NCBI GenBank assembly: GCA_900771425.1
Contig: CAAGNV010000098.1
Location: 1-25,116, forward strand
Reading direction: 5' to 3'
Source of the DNA: Bacteroidaceae bacterium
GTDB lineage: Bacteria > Bacteroidota > Bacteroidia > Bacteroidales > Bacteroidaceae
Length of the DNA: 25,116 nt
The notes below the pieces were generated by a model, which did no database searches, had not been told where the DNA came from, and saw only the letters and a list, made by a program, of their open reading frames with translations. Each line of letters starts with the position of its first letter. The stretch's first letter is position 1. A program made the position numbers and the translations under genes. Positions 1 to 7,666 of the stretch are shown here, in pieces.

Positions 1-9
1 ATTTCTAAT

Positions 10-106
10 CGCAACACTAAGTTAAGTGAAAAATCTGACATGGCAAAATCCTGAGCAACTTTTTGTTGCTCAGGGTGTTAAAAAGTAAAAAAATATTAGT
101 GTTGCG
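10..106. repeat. Nested inverted repeat (outer 11-bp arms, inner 10-bp hairpin)
   Basis: CGCAACACTAA at 10-20 is the exact reverse complement of 96-106. Inside it, CCTGAGCAAC at 50-59 pairs perfectly with 65-74 around a five-T loop. Read on the minus strand, the inner hairpin is followed by ATTTTG, so it could be a weak leftward terminator or a leader hairpin. On the plus strand no T-run follows. The function is unknown. Confidence 0.6.
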
Positions 107-181
107 GAATTAAGGATAAATTGTTGGTATTAATGTATAAAAGTATGTTGTCTAATCGTAAGTGTTCGTTAGTTGGACGTG

Positions 182-189
182 CAAATATA
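182..189 (-). promoter_or_regulatory. Possible leftward -7 box (TATATTTG)
   Basis: The minus strand reads TATATTTG, which fits the Bacteroidota TAnnTTTG -7 box. I do not see a TTTG at the expected -33 position. If real, it would transcribe leftward through the nested hairpin at 50-74 toward a gene beyond the window edge. This is one short motif in AT-rich DNA, so chance is a serious alternative. Confidence 0.25.
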
Positions 190-399
190 GTGTTTTTATT
201 ATAAATAAGGTGTAATGATTGCAATAAAAATTTGTTTCATTGGGAATTTTTATCTGTAAAATGTTCGTTTTTTGTATTCTTTCATGTGTTTTATACGGTT
301 ATGTTACAAGTCACGTTGCATTTCCGTATTCTCAACTCCAATAAGTTCGATAAGGTAATCAAGGTGATTCTATTCCTTCGCGCTGCTGTATGTATAATT

Positions 400-483
400 A
401 CTACTGCGACGATGCAGTTTACTACCACGACGGTGTAGTAAACTACTGCGACGCGATAGTAAACTACTCCGTCGGTAAGATAA
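400..483. repeat. Array 1: four tandem 21-bp repeat units
   Basis: Four abutting 21-base units begin at 400, 421, 442 and 463, each starting ACTAC. The second unit contains actaccacgacggtgtagta, identical over 20 bases to a unit at 15164-15183. Units are quasi-palindromic, with ACTAC and GTAGT arms around a CG-rich core. The last unit carries CCGTCGG in place of the GACGG core of the second, as if inverted. There are no spacers, so this is not CRISPR. It is intergenic, about 190 bp upstream of the GTPase promoter. The function is unknown. Confidence 0.85.
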
Positions 484-676
484 GAAGCATAAAGGATGAT
501 GAAGGGAATTAAGACATTACCTGTATTATTTTCTGACACAGCATATTGACCCGTCCATACGATATCATGAAAATGGTATTCTTAAACACTGACAGCTGAT
601 GCCGAACCCACAAAAGCGATGAAGAGTAACGCGAAAGCAATGCAGGCCGATTTTAATGATAAAATTTGTTAAAGTG

Positions 677-707
677 TTTGGTGATTCATTTATTATTATT
701 ACCTTTG
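677..707 (+). promoter_or_regulatory. Promoter of the GTPase gene
   Basis: TTTG at 677-680 and TACCTTTG at 700-707 are separated by 19 bases. This matches the Bacteroidota sigma consensus (TTTG near -33, TAnnTTTG near -7). Transcription would start around 714, leaving a leader of about 24 nt before the ATG at 738. Confidence 0.75.
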
Positions 708-737
708 CCCACAGTATCAATCTAACACGCACACGAG

Positions 738-1898
738 ATGGGAATATTCAACATTTTCAAGACAGTGAAGAACCTGAAAGACATGGTTACCAAACCAGTA
801 CAGTATAATGGCGGCGACGTGCCGAGTGACGAGCCGATGGACCTCGAGCATATCGTAAAGGATGCGTTCGAGAAGATCGGACATGCCAACATACTTATTG
901 CCGGCAAAACCGGTGTGGGCAAATCGACATTGGTCAATGCCGTGTTTCAGGGAAACCTTGCCGACACGGGCGTAGGCCATCCGGTGACGCAAGCGATTAA
1001 GGAATATTCCAAGGAAGGTGAACCTGTACATATTTTCGATACCAAAGGCTTCGAACTTCGTAACTACCAAGAGGTGATAAAGGACATCAAGGGGGAGATT
1101 CAGCGCCGCAGGATGCAAGGCGACCCGAAGCAGATGATTCACCTTGCTTGGTTCTGCATAAGCAACGACGGCAAACGACTGGAAGACTCTGAGGTAGAGT
1201 GTATCAATGAGTTGGCAAGCGAAATACCGGTAGTGGTAGTGCTGACCAAATCTGTAGATACGCAACAAGAGTTCTACGACCTCGTGAAGAGCGAATGTAC
1301 TCGTGCCACAGACGTCATCCAAGTGCTTGCCCTGCCATACGAAACCCCTATCGGCGTAATTCCGTCGTTCGGTCTTGACGTACTGATTGACCGCACTTAC
1401 GAACTGGTCCCCGACCTGGCAAAGGCAGCCCTCGCTGCCAGTCAGCAAGTGAATGAGTCAATCACAAAAAAGGCAGTCGATAAGGTGATTGCCATAGCAG
1501 CAGCGAGTGCTGCAACGATAGGAGCTACGCCAATCCCTTTTTCTGATGCCGTACTCCTTGCCCCTGTGCAGGTGGGTATGATTGCTAACATCTGCAAGAT
1601 AATGAAGGTAAAGACTAACCGTCAGTTCTTGACGACACTCATCAGCAGTGCTGCCGGTGTGGCTGGGGCTACCGCTACCGGACGTGCCATTGCACGCGGA
1701 CTGCTCAAACTTATACCAGGTGCAGGAACCATCATTGGCGGAACAATCAGCGCTGCCACTGCGGGCGTGGTAACGACAGGCATGGGGTATGCCATATACA
1801 ATGCCATCCGACTGCTTCAAGGCAAGGGCGTTGACATCAATCCGACTAACCTTTCGAAGGAATTCGTAGAGCAGATGAAAAAGGCGAAAATCGGATAA
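738..1898 (+). CDS. GTPase with C-terminal DUF697-type membrane domain
   Basis: A 386-residue Era/MMR_HSR1-like GTPase. The P-loop is GKTGVGKS at residues 56-63, the G3 motif DTKG at 101-104, and the base-recognition motif is TKSVD at 170-174 in place of NKxD. From about residue 240 the protein becomes rich in Ala, Gly and Ile, with hydrophobic stretches at about 248-285 and 300-355. This resembles the DUF697 domain of YcjF-type proteins and suggests a membrane-associated GTPase. The short N-terminus has no signal peptide. It is monocistronic with its own promoter, and lon next door has a separate -7 box. The family's job is poorly known; a role in stress or envelope biology is inference from family context only. 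The GTPase fold is certain, the cellular role is not. Confidence 0.85.
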   Translation: MGIFNIFKTVKNLKDMVTKPVQYNGGDVPSDEPMDLEHIVKDAFEKIGHANILIAGKTGVGKSTLVNAVFQGNLADTGVGHPVTQAIKEYSKEGEPVHIFDTKGFELRNYQEVIKDIKGEIQRRRMQGDPKQMIHLAWFCISNDGKRLEDSEVECINELASEIPVVVVLTKSVDTQQEFYDLVKSECTRATDVIQVLALPYETPIGVIPSFGLDVLIDRTYELVPDLAKAALAASQQVNESITKKAVDKVIAIAAASAATIGATPIPFSDAVLLAPVQVGMIANICKIMKVKTNRQFLTTLISSAAGVAGATATGRAIARGLLKLIPGAGTIIGGTISAATAGVVTTGMGYAIYNAIRLLQGKGVDINPTNLSKEFVEQMKKAKIG

Positions 1899-1949
1899 GC
1901 CAAACAACAAAAGAATAAAGTACACAATAATAAAAAGGTTGATATTTGT

Positions 1950-1965
1950 TAATTCAGATGAATTA
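1950..1965. promoter_or_regulatory. Dyad upstream of the lon -7 box
   Basis: TAATTC at 1950-1955 and GAATTA at 1960-1965 are perfect inverted arms around AGAT. The dyad lies 25 bp upstream of the lon -7 box, where a regulator of lon could bind. The arms are short and AT-rich, so this is tentative. Confidence 0.3.
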
Positions 1966-1990
1966 GCACGATTGTTTCATTTATTTTATG

Positions 1991-1998
1991 TAACTTTG
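1991..1998 (+). promoter_or_regulatory. lon promoter (-7 box TAACTTTG)
   Basis: TAACTTTG fits TAnnTTTG. The nearest upstream TTG (1972-1974) is 16 bases away, shorter than usual, so the -33 element is weak or absent. Initiation near 2005 gives a leader of about 42 nt to the ATG at 2047. It also rules out a possible in-frame TTG start at 1939. Confidence 0.6.
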
Positions 1999-2046
1999 CA
2001 CCGATTTACGCACTACAAAGAACAACGATACAGAAACAGACAAATA

Positions 2047-4524
2047 ATGAATATTAATTTTGACAATATATTCGGAGAACAATTCGGACAGAACACCATC
2101 TCCGTAATAACAGACATCGACGCAACGAAAAGCAATATCATCGACTTGGAACTGGGCGACGACGAGCTCCCCATACTCCCACTTCGTACAATGATGTTGT
2201 TTCCAGGTACGTTGCTTCCGGTTAATATCGGGAGGAAATCGTCGCTGCGTCTGCTGAACGATGCTCAGAAACGTCATCTTATCATCGGAGTATTCAGTCA
2301 GACAGACGACAACGTGTCGGACCCAGAAAATGCTGAAGTATATCGACTGGGTTGTGCCGCTAAAGTGATGAAGATACTTGAACTGCCCGACGGCAGCAAG
2401 ACTGCATTGCTTCAGGGCTATTGCCGCATAGAACTAATTGACTGCCACTTCAACGACGACTACATAGTAGGTCACGTAAAAAAGAATCCAGAGCACATAC
2501 CCGCAGCCAACGACCGTGAATTCAATGCATTAGTGGAGGCTGTCCGCGATATAGCAGAGAAGTACCTACGACTCGGCGAGATGCCTGGATTCGATGCGGG
2601 ATTCAGCCTGCGCGGACTTCCCAACAAGACGTTCCTCGTAAACTTTATATGCGCCAACCTTCCTATCGACAACAAGGAGCGCATTGAACTCCTTGAAAAG
2701 AGTGACATGAAAGCACGCGCCGAGCGACTGCTCGAATTACTGCATCGTGAATATCAGTTTGCTACACTAAAGGCAAACATCCACATGCGCACTCATGAAG
2801 AACTCAACAAGCAACAGCGCGAAGTGTTCCTTCAGCAGGAGATGCGCAACATACAGGAAGAACTCGGGGAAGGCAGCGCCAACGACGTCGATAAGTTGAA
2901 GGAGGCATCGAAAAAGAAGAAATGGAGCGAAGAAACTCAAAAGTTGTTTGACAAGGAATTGCTGAAACTGAAACGTATTTCATCGGCACACCCTGACTAT
3001 CAGACACAATACGATTACCTCAACACGTTGCTCCAACTCCCGTGGAACGAGATGAGCCGCGACAACATAAACCTCAATACGGCAGAACGTCAGCTCAATC
3101 ATGACCACTATGGCATGGAAAAGGTAAAGGAACGCATATTGGAGCACCTCGCAGTTGTCAAGACACGAGGCGACTTCAAGAGTCCAATTATTTGCCTATA
3201 CGGTCCTCCGGGCGTAGGAAAGACAAGTCTCGGCAAGAGCATAGCCAAAGCCATGAAGCGCAAATATGTGCGTATATCACTCGGCGGACTTCACGACGAG
3301 TCAGAGATTCGTGGGCATCGTCGTACATACATCGGAGCCATGCCTGGCCGTATCATAAAGTCAATCCAGCAGGCAGGAACGAGCAACCCTGTATTCATAC
3401 TCGACGAAATCGACAAGATTGGACAGATGTCGAATCACGGCGACCCGTCATCGGCATTGCTTGAAGTGCTCGACCCAGAACAGAACGCTGCGTTCCACGA
3501 CAACTTCATCGATTGCGATTACGACCTATCGCACGTAATGTTCATAGCCACAGCTAACAATATCAGCACTATACCAGCCCCACTGCTCGACCGCATGGAG
3601 CTCATCGAGGTAAGTGGTTATCTCACCGAGGAGAAGATAGAGATTGCACGTCGCCATCTCATACCCGACGAACTCGACAAACTCGGAATGAAGGACAGCG
3701 GGATAAAGATATCAAAGTCTGCTATCGAGAAGATTATTGAGGACTACACTCGCGAATCAGGCGTACGGGAACTCGACAAGAAACTGAACAAACTATTACG
3801 AAAGTTAACCCTTCAGTACGCCCGAAGCGAACAACTGCCAGACCATGAGCTGAACAAAAAAGACATCGTTGACCTACTTGGTCCGGAGCTTTTCAGCCGC
3901 GACAAGTATCAGGGGAACGAATATGCAGGAGTTGTCACCGGACTTGCATGGACAAGTGTAGGTGGCGAAATATTGTTCATCGAGACAAGCCTGAGTCGTG
4001 GAAAGCAACAGAAACTCACGCTTACCGGCAACCTTGGCGACGTCATGAAGGAATCAGCCGTACTGGCACTCGAATACCTCAAGGCACACGCTGACAAATA
4101 CGACATCGATGCCCGCATATTTGAAGAATGGAACATTCACATACATGTCCCTGAAGGTGCCGTGCCTAAGGACGGACCATCAGCCGGCATCACGATCACT
4201 ACGTCATTAGCATCTGCACTCACCCAACGGAAAGTACGACAGAACCTTGCCATGACAGGCGAGATGACACTACGTGGGAAAGTACTCCCCGTCGGTGGCA
4301 TCAAGGAAAAGATACTTGCCGCAAAACGTGCTGGAATAACCGACATAATGCTCTCGGAAGAGAACGAGAAAGACATACTCCAAATCCCTGAAAAGTATGT
4401 CAAAGGCGTAACATTCCATTATGTAAAAGACGCAGAAGACGTACTCCGCTTTGCGCTGCTCGATGAGAAAGTGGCACACCCTATTGAGTTTAAGTTTGAC
4501 GACAACAAAGAAGAGGAAAAGTAA
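2047..4524 (+). CDS. lon: ATP-dependent protease Lon
   Basis: Lon (825 residues) is a cytoplasmic ATP-dependent serine protease that degrades misfolded and regulatory proteins. The N-terminal LON substrate-binding domain begins with the LPILPLRTMMLFPG stretch. The AAA+ module has Walker A GPPGVGKT at residues 386-393 and Walker B VFILDEID from 449. The C-terminal protease domain has the catalytic Ser712 in PKDGPSAG and Lys755 in GGIKEK, the same 43-residue spacing as Ser679/Lys722 of E. coli Lon. I chose the ATG at 2047 because it follows the -7 box at 1991; an upstream TTG would add 36 residues that do not look like Lon. The C-terminal tail is acidic and lysine-rich. tgt starts 3 nt after the stop, so the two are surely co-transcribed. 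Confidence 0.97.
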   Translation: MNINFDNIFGEQFGQNTISVITDIDATKSNIIDLELGDDELPILPLRTMMLFPGTLLPVNIGRKSSLRLLNDAQKRHLIIGVFSQTDDNVSDPENAEVYRLGCAAKVMKILELPDGSKTALLQGYCRIELIDCHFNDDYIVGHVKKNPEHIPAANDREFNALVEAVRDIAEKYLRLGEMPGFDAGFSLRGLPNKTFLVNFICANLPIDNKERIELLEKSDMKARAERLLELLHREYQFATLKANIHMRTHEELNKQQREVFLQQEMRNIQEELGEGSANDVDKLKEASKKKKWSEETQKLFDKELLKLKRISSAHPDYQTQYDYLNTLLQLPWNEMSRDNINLNTAERQLNHDHYGMEKVKERILEHLAVVKTRGDFKSPIICLYGPPGVGKTSLGKSIAKAMKRKYVRISLGGLHDESEIRGHRRTYIGAMPGRIIKSIQQAGTSNPVFILDEIDKIGQMSNHGDPSSALLEVLDPEQNAAFHDNFIDCDYDLSHVMFIATANNISTIPAPLLDRMELIEVSGYLTEEKIEIARRHLIPDELDKLGMKDSGIKISKSAIEKIIEDYTRESGVRELDKKLNKLLRKLTLQYARSEQLPDHELNKKDIVDLLGPELFSRDKYQGNEYAGVVTGLAWTSVGGEILFIETSLSRGKQQKLTLTGNLGDVMKESAVLALEYLKAHADKYDIDARIFEEWNIHIHVPEGAVPKDGPSAGITITTSLASALTQRKVRQNLAMTGEMTLRGKVLPVGGIKEKILAAKRAGITDIMLSEENEKDILQIPEKYVKGVTFHYVKDAEDVLRFALLDEKVAHPIEFKFDDNKEEEK

Positions 4525-4527
4525 ACT

Positions 4528-5664
4528 ATGCCATTGACATTCAACATAGAGAAGACTGACAGCAAATGCAATGCCCGTGCCGGAATCATCACGACAGACC
4601 ACGGACAGATACGTACACCTATATTTATGCCGGTAGGGACACTCGGCAGCGTGAAAGGCGTACACTTGCACGAACTGAACGATGACATAAATGCCCAAAT
4701 CATACTTGGTAACACTTACCACCTGTATCTGCGCCCTGGACTCGAAGTGATACATGCCGCTGGAGGATTGCATCGTTTTAATGGGTTCAACCGTCCGATG
4801 CTGACAGACAGCGGTGGCTTTCAGGTATTCTCACTCTCAGGCATTCGTAAGATAAAGCCAGAAGGGGTCGAGTTCCGTAGTCACATTGACGGTTCAAAAC
4901 ATTTCTTCTCACCTGAAGGCGTGATGGACATAGAACGAACTATCGGTGCCGACATTATGATGGCATTCGACGAGTGTCCCCCTGGCACCAGCGACTATAA
5001 ATATGCAAAGAAATCGCTTGACCTGACCGAGCAATGGCTTGACCGATGCATCAATCGTTTCAATGCCACAGAACCACAATATGGTTATCATCAGGCATTA
5101 TTCCCTATTGTCCAGGGATGTACGTATAAGGACCTGCGACAACGTGCCGCCGAAAACGTGGCAAGTAAAGGAGCTGAAGGCAATGCCATCGGCGGGCTCG
5201 CCGTCGGAGAACCAACAGACGTGATGTACGAAATGATTGAAGTCGTCAATGAGATACTGCCAAAGGACAAACCTCGTTATCTCATGGGAGTCGGCACACC
5301 GCAGAACTTGCTTGAAGGCATCGAACGTGGAGTCGATATGTTTGACTGTGTAATGCCTACACGCAACGGCCGTAACGCCATGCTGTTCACACGCCACGGC
5401 ACAATCAACATGAAAAACAAAAAATGGGAGATGGACTTCTCACCTATCGACCCCGAAGGAACATCATACGTTGATACAACATACAGCAAGGCATACCTCC
5501 ATCATTTATTCAAGGCACAGGAACTCCTTGCAATGCAAATTGCAAGCATTCATAACCTTGCATTTTATCTATGGCTCGTAGGCGAAGCACGACAACACAT
5601 CGTAGCGGGAGACTTTTCTATTTGGAAAGCGAAAATAATCGAAGAGCTCGGACGACGGATTTAA
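4528..5664 (+). CDS. tgt: Queuine tRNA-ribosyltransferase (TGT) lacking the zinc cysteines
   Basis: Bacterial TGT swaps guanine-34 of GUN-anticodon tRNAs (Asp, Asn, His, Tyr) for preQ1 in the queuosine pathway. At 378 residues the length is normal. The general acid/base Asp94 is in DSGGFQ and the nucleophile Asp273 in DCVMPTRNGRN; GGLAVGEP at 222-229 is the substrate-binding loop. Canonical enzymes such as that of Zymomonas mobilis hold a structural zinc by a CxCxxC motif plus a later His. Here the matching stretch (residues 309-320) reads PEGTSYVDTTYS and has no cysteine, while His342 in IHNL is kept. The flanking Tyr-Leu-His-His motif aligns well, so this is a substitution and not a frameshift. 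The gene sits between lon and an LPS-export permease. The family call is certain; the metal-free state is inferred. Confidence 0.96.
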   Translation: MPLTFNIEKTDSKCNARAGIITTDHGQIRTPIFMPVGTLGSVKGVHLHELNDDINAQIILGNTYHLYLRPGLEVIHAAGGLHRFNGFNRPMLTDSGGFQVFSLSGIRKIKPEGVEFRSHIDGSKHFFSPEGVMDIERTIGADIMMAFDECPPGTSDYKYAKKSLDLTEQWLDRCINRFNATEPQYGYHQALFPIVQGCTYKDLRQRAAENVASKGAEGNAIGGLAVGEPTDVMYEMIEVVNEILPKDKPRYLMGVGTPQNLLEGIERGVDMFDCVMPTRNGRNAMLFTRHGTINMKNKKWEMDFSPIDPEGTSYVDTTYSKAYLHHLFKAQELLAMQIASIHNLAFYLWLVGEARQHIVAGDFSIWKAKIIEELGRRI

Positions 5665-5740
5665 CTGCCATTCGCACCACGCACGGCAAAGGCAATGACA
5701 CATAATCCACAGTGCATCAACATCGAACAGAAACTACAAG

Positions 5741-6889
5741 ATGAGAATCAAAAGATTAAAGAAATCAAATCGTTATACTGAATGGTTGGCAGAGCACTCG
5801 CCTGTCAATCGGCTCGACCGTTATATCATCGGTAAGTTCCTGGGGACGTATTTCTTTTCCATTGCACTCATCATCTCCATCGCCGTAGTATTTGACTTCA
5901 ACGAAAACATTGATAAGTTTCTGTCACACAACGCACCGATGTCTGCCATATGGCTTGACTATTATTTAAACTTCATCCCATATTACTCTAACCTGTTCTC
6001 GCAACTCTTCGTGTTTATTTCTGTCATATTCTTCACGTCCAAACTTGCCGAAAATTCAGAGATAATCGCAATGATGTCAACAGGAATGTCATTCCCGCGG
6101 TTGATGCGTCCTTATATGATTTCGGCTGCAATAATCTGTGCCTTGACACTCGTGCTCGGTGCATACGTTATTCCGCGCGGCAACGTGAAACGAGTAAAGT
6201 TTGAGAACACATACAAGAGTAAGAAAAAGCAGACATACACAACCAATGTTCAAATGGAGGTTGAAGAAGGCGTGATTGCCTACATTGATCAATATGAAGA
6301 CAACGTCAAGACAGGCTATTTCTTTACACTCGACAAGTTCGTCAACAAGAAGGTGGTAAGTCACTTGCAGGCAAGCATAATACAATACGATTCGCTGTCA
6401 GAAGAGCCATATCACTGGATTATCAAGAACTATCAGGTACGTGACTTGCAAGGAATGAGGGAAAAAATCTCAAGTGGTGACCGTCTTGATACACTTATAA
6501 GAATGGAACCACAGGATTTCCTCATCACCAAAGGGCAGCAACAGACACTTACCACGCCTGAACTTTCAGCATACATCGAACGCCAGAAAGCACGCGGTTT
6601 TGCCAACATCAAGGAATTCCAAGTTGAATACTGGCAACGAGGTGCATCATCGTTTGCAGCATTTATACTAACAGCTATTGGACTTTGTCTATCTGCCAAA
6701 AAACGCAAAAATGGCATGGGCATTTCGCTCGGCATCGGTCTCGCACTCAGCGTCACGTACATTCTGTTCCAAACGATTTCATCGACATTCGCAATCAACG
6801 CCAATGTTCCACCAATCATAGCGGCATGGATACCAAACATAGTATTCACTTTCATTGCTATATATTGTTACAAATTTGCTCCTAAGTAG
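5741..6889 (+). CDS. LptF/LptG-family LPS export permease
   Basis: An inner-membrane permease of the YjgP/YjgQ (LptF/LptG) family, which with LptB forms the ABC transporter that extracts LPS and passes it to LptC. The 382 residues show the family layout: about three transmembrane helices in the first third (near 33-55, 72-100 and 123-145), a soluble periplasmic jellyroll-like middle (about 150-300), and three helices at the C-terminus (about 303-320, 327-345 and 355-378). LptF and LptG cannot be told apart from sequence alone. The start at 5741 leaves a basic N-terminal extension before helix 1. It lies 76 nt after tgt and 6 nt before coaX. The lptC gene further down the same series supports the LPS-export role. 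Confidence 0.88.
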   Translation: MRIKRLKKSNRYTEWLAEHSPVNRLDRYIIGKFLGTYFFSIALIISIAVVFDFNENIDKFLSHNAPMSAIWLDYYLNFIPYYSNLFSQLFVFISVIFFTSKLAENSEIIAMMSTGMSFPRLMRPYMISAAIICALTLVLGAYVIPRGNVKRVKFENTYKSKKKQTYTTNVQMEVEEGVIAYIDQYEDNVKTGYFFTLDKFVNKKVVSHLQASIIQYDSLSEEPYHWIIKNYQVRDLQGMREKISSGDRLDTLIRMEPQDFLITKGQQQTLTTPELSAYIERQKARGFANIKEFQVEYWQRGASSFAAFILTAIGLCLSAKKRKNGMGISLGIGLALSVTYILFQTISSTFAINANVPPIIAAWIPNIVFTFIAIYCYKFAPK

Positions 6890-6895
6890 AAAGAC

Positions 6896-7666
6896 ATGAA
6901 CACATTAGCCATCGACATAGGAAACACGGCAATAAAGTACGCAATATTCGCAAATAAAGGCATAATGCTTGTTGCAGGAAGAATCAACGGCTGGGACAAA
7001 GTCATTGAAATACGTGATGCATGCAGACAATGGAAACCGGAACACACGATTGTTGCCTCAACGGTGAACTTGACACTTGACAATGAAGAAATTGTCCGTT
7101 CATTTACGCCGGGTTTCATGCAGTTAAGCAGCAAGACACCAATACAAATAGCCAATCATTACCGCACCCCAGAGACACTAGGCCCTGACAGGCTGGCGGC
7201 TGTGATTGCTGCATACAGTCAGACGCATGGCAACACATTGGTCATTGACATCGGCACTGCCATCACGTATGACTTCATCAACGAGCACGGAGAATATCTT
7301 GGGGGCAACATTTCGCCAGGTATGAGCCTACGTTTTCTCTCACTGAAGGAACACACGTCGAAATTACCATTGGTTGATTGCGAAGGTGAACGTCCACGGT
7401 TCGGGACAGACACCGAGACGGCCATTCGTTGCGGTGTGATTGACGGAATGCGGCACGAAATACAGGGGTATATAAGTGAATTTTTATTAAAATATCATAA
7501 TCTTTCTGTATTTTTAACCGGTGGAGACCAAATATATTTTGATGAAGAAATAAAAAAGCGTACATTTGCAGACAAATATTTAGTTCTAAAAGGACTTAAT
7601 GAGATTTTAAGATACAATATCGAGTATAAAACAGTCATTAATGATGAACAAATCAACATACAATAA
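6896..7666 (+). CDS. coaX: Type III pantothenate kinase
   Basis: CoaX phosphorylates pantothenate, the first step of coenzyme A synthesis, and belongs to the ASKHA fold. The N-terminal phosphate loop is DIGNT at residues 6-11, the pantothenate motif GPDR at 96-99, the second phosphate motif DIGT at 118-121, and GGNISPG at 136-142. Length (256) is normal for the family. From about residue 192 (position 7470) to the end the DNA becomes AT-rich: I count 3 G+C in 7471-7500 and 14 in 7561-7620, against 30 in 7201-7260. The conserved catalytic part is unaffected. The start lies 6 nt after the permease, and the stop overlaps the start of the next gene by 26 bp, which implies translational coupling. 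Confidence 0.95.
   Translation: MNTLAIDIGNTAIKYAIFANKGIMLVAGRINGWDKVIEIRDACRQWKPEHTIVASTVNLTLDNEEIVRSFTPGFMQLSSKTPIQIANHYRTPETLGPDRLAAVIAAYSQTHGNTLVIDIGTAITYDFINEHGEYLGGNISPGMSLRFLSLKEHTSKLPLVDCEGERPRFGTDTETAIRCGVIDGMRHEIQGYISEFLLKYHNLSVFLTGGDQIYFDEEIKKRTFADKYLVLKGLNEILRYNIEYKTVINDEQINIQ

Larger units (their letters stand above)
1..737. other. Gene-free stretch left of the GTPase gene
   Basis: I see no convincing protein gene here. The short open frames run through the 21-bp repeat array and give low-complexity peptides. The stretch holds a nested inverted repeat at 10-106, a possible leftward -7 box at 182-189, a tandem array at 400-483 and a promoter at 677-707. About 190-395 is AT-rich and featureless, and 484-670 shows nothing I can name. 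One minus-strand ATG at 39-41 starts a frame that stays open to the window edge (13 codons), so a leftward gene could begin here, but that is too short to judge. Confidence 0.6.

Noticed and set aside
400..483. CRISPR array
   Set aside because: Units abut at exactly 21 bases with no spacers, and no cas gene is present.
232..539. Short open frames on both strands over array 1
   Set aside because: They translate the tandem repeat into Thr/Val/Tyr-rich strings, have no start context or family features, and the repeat itself explains the open frame.
717..1448. 243-residue open frame on the minus strand
   Set aside because: It is antisense to the GTPase gene, which has clear motifs and a promoter; the minus frame shows no domain.
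1939..2046. Upstream TTG start for lon
   Set aside because: It lies before the -7 box at 1991 and adds residues foreign to Lon.
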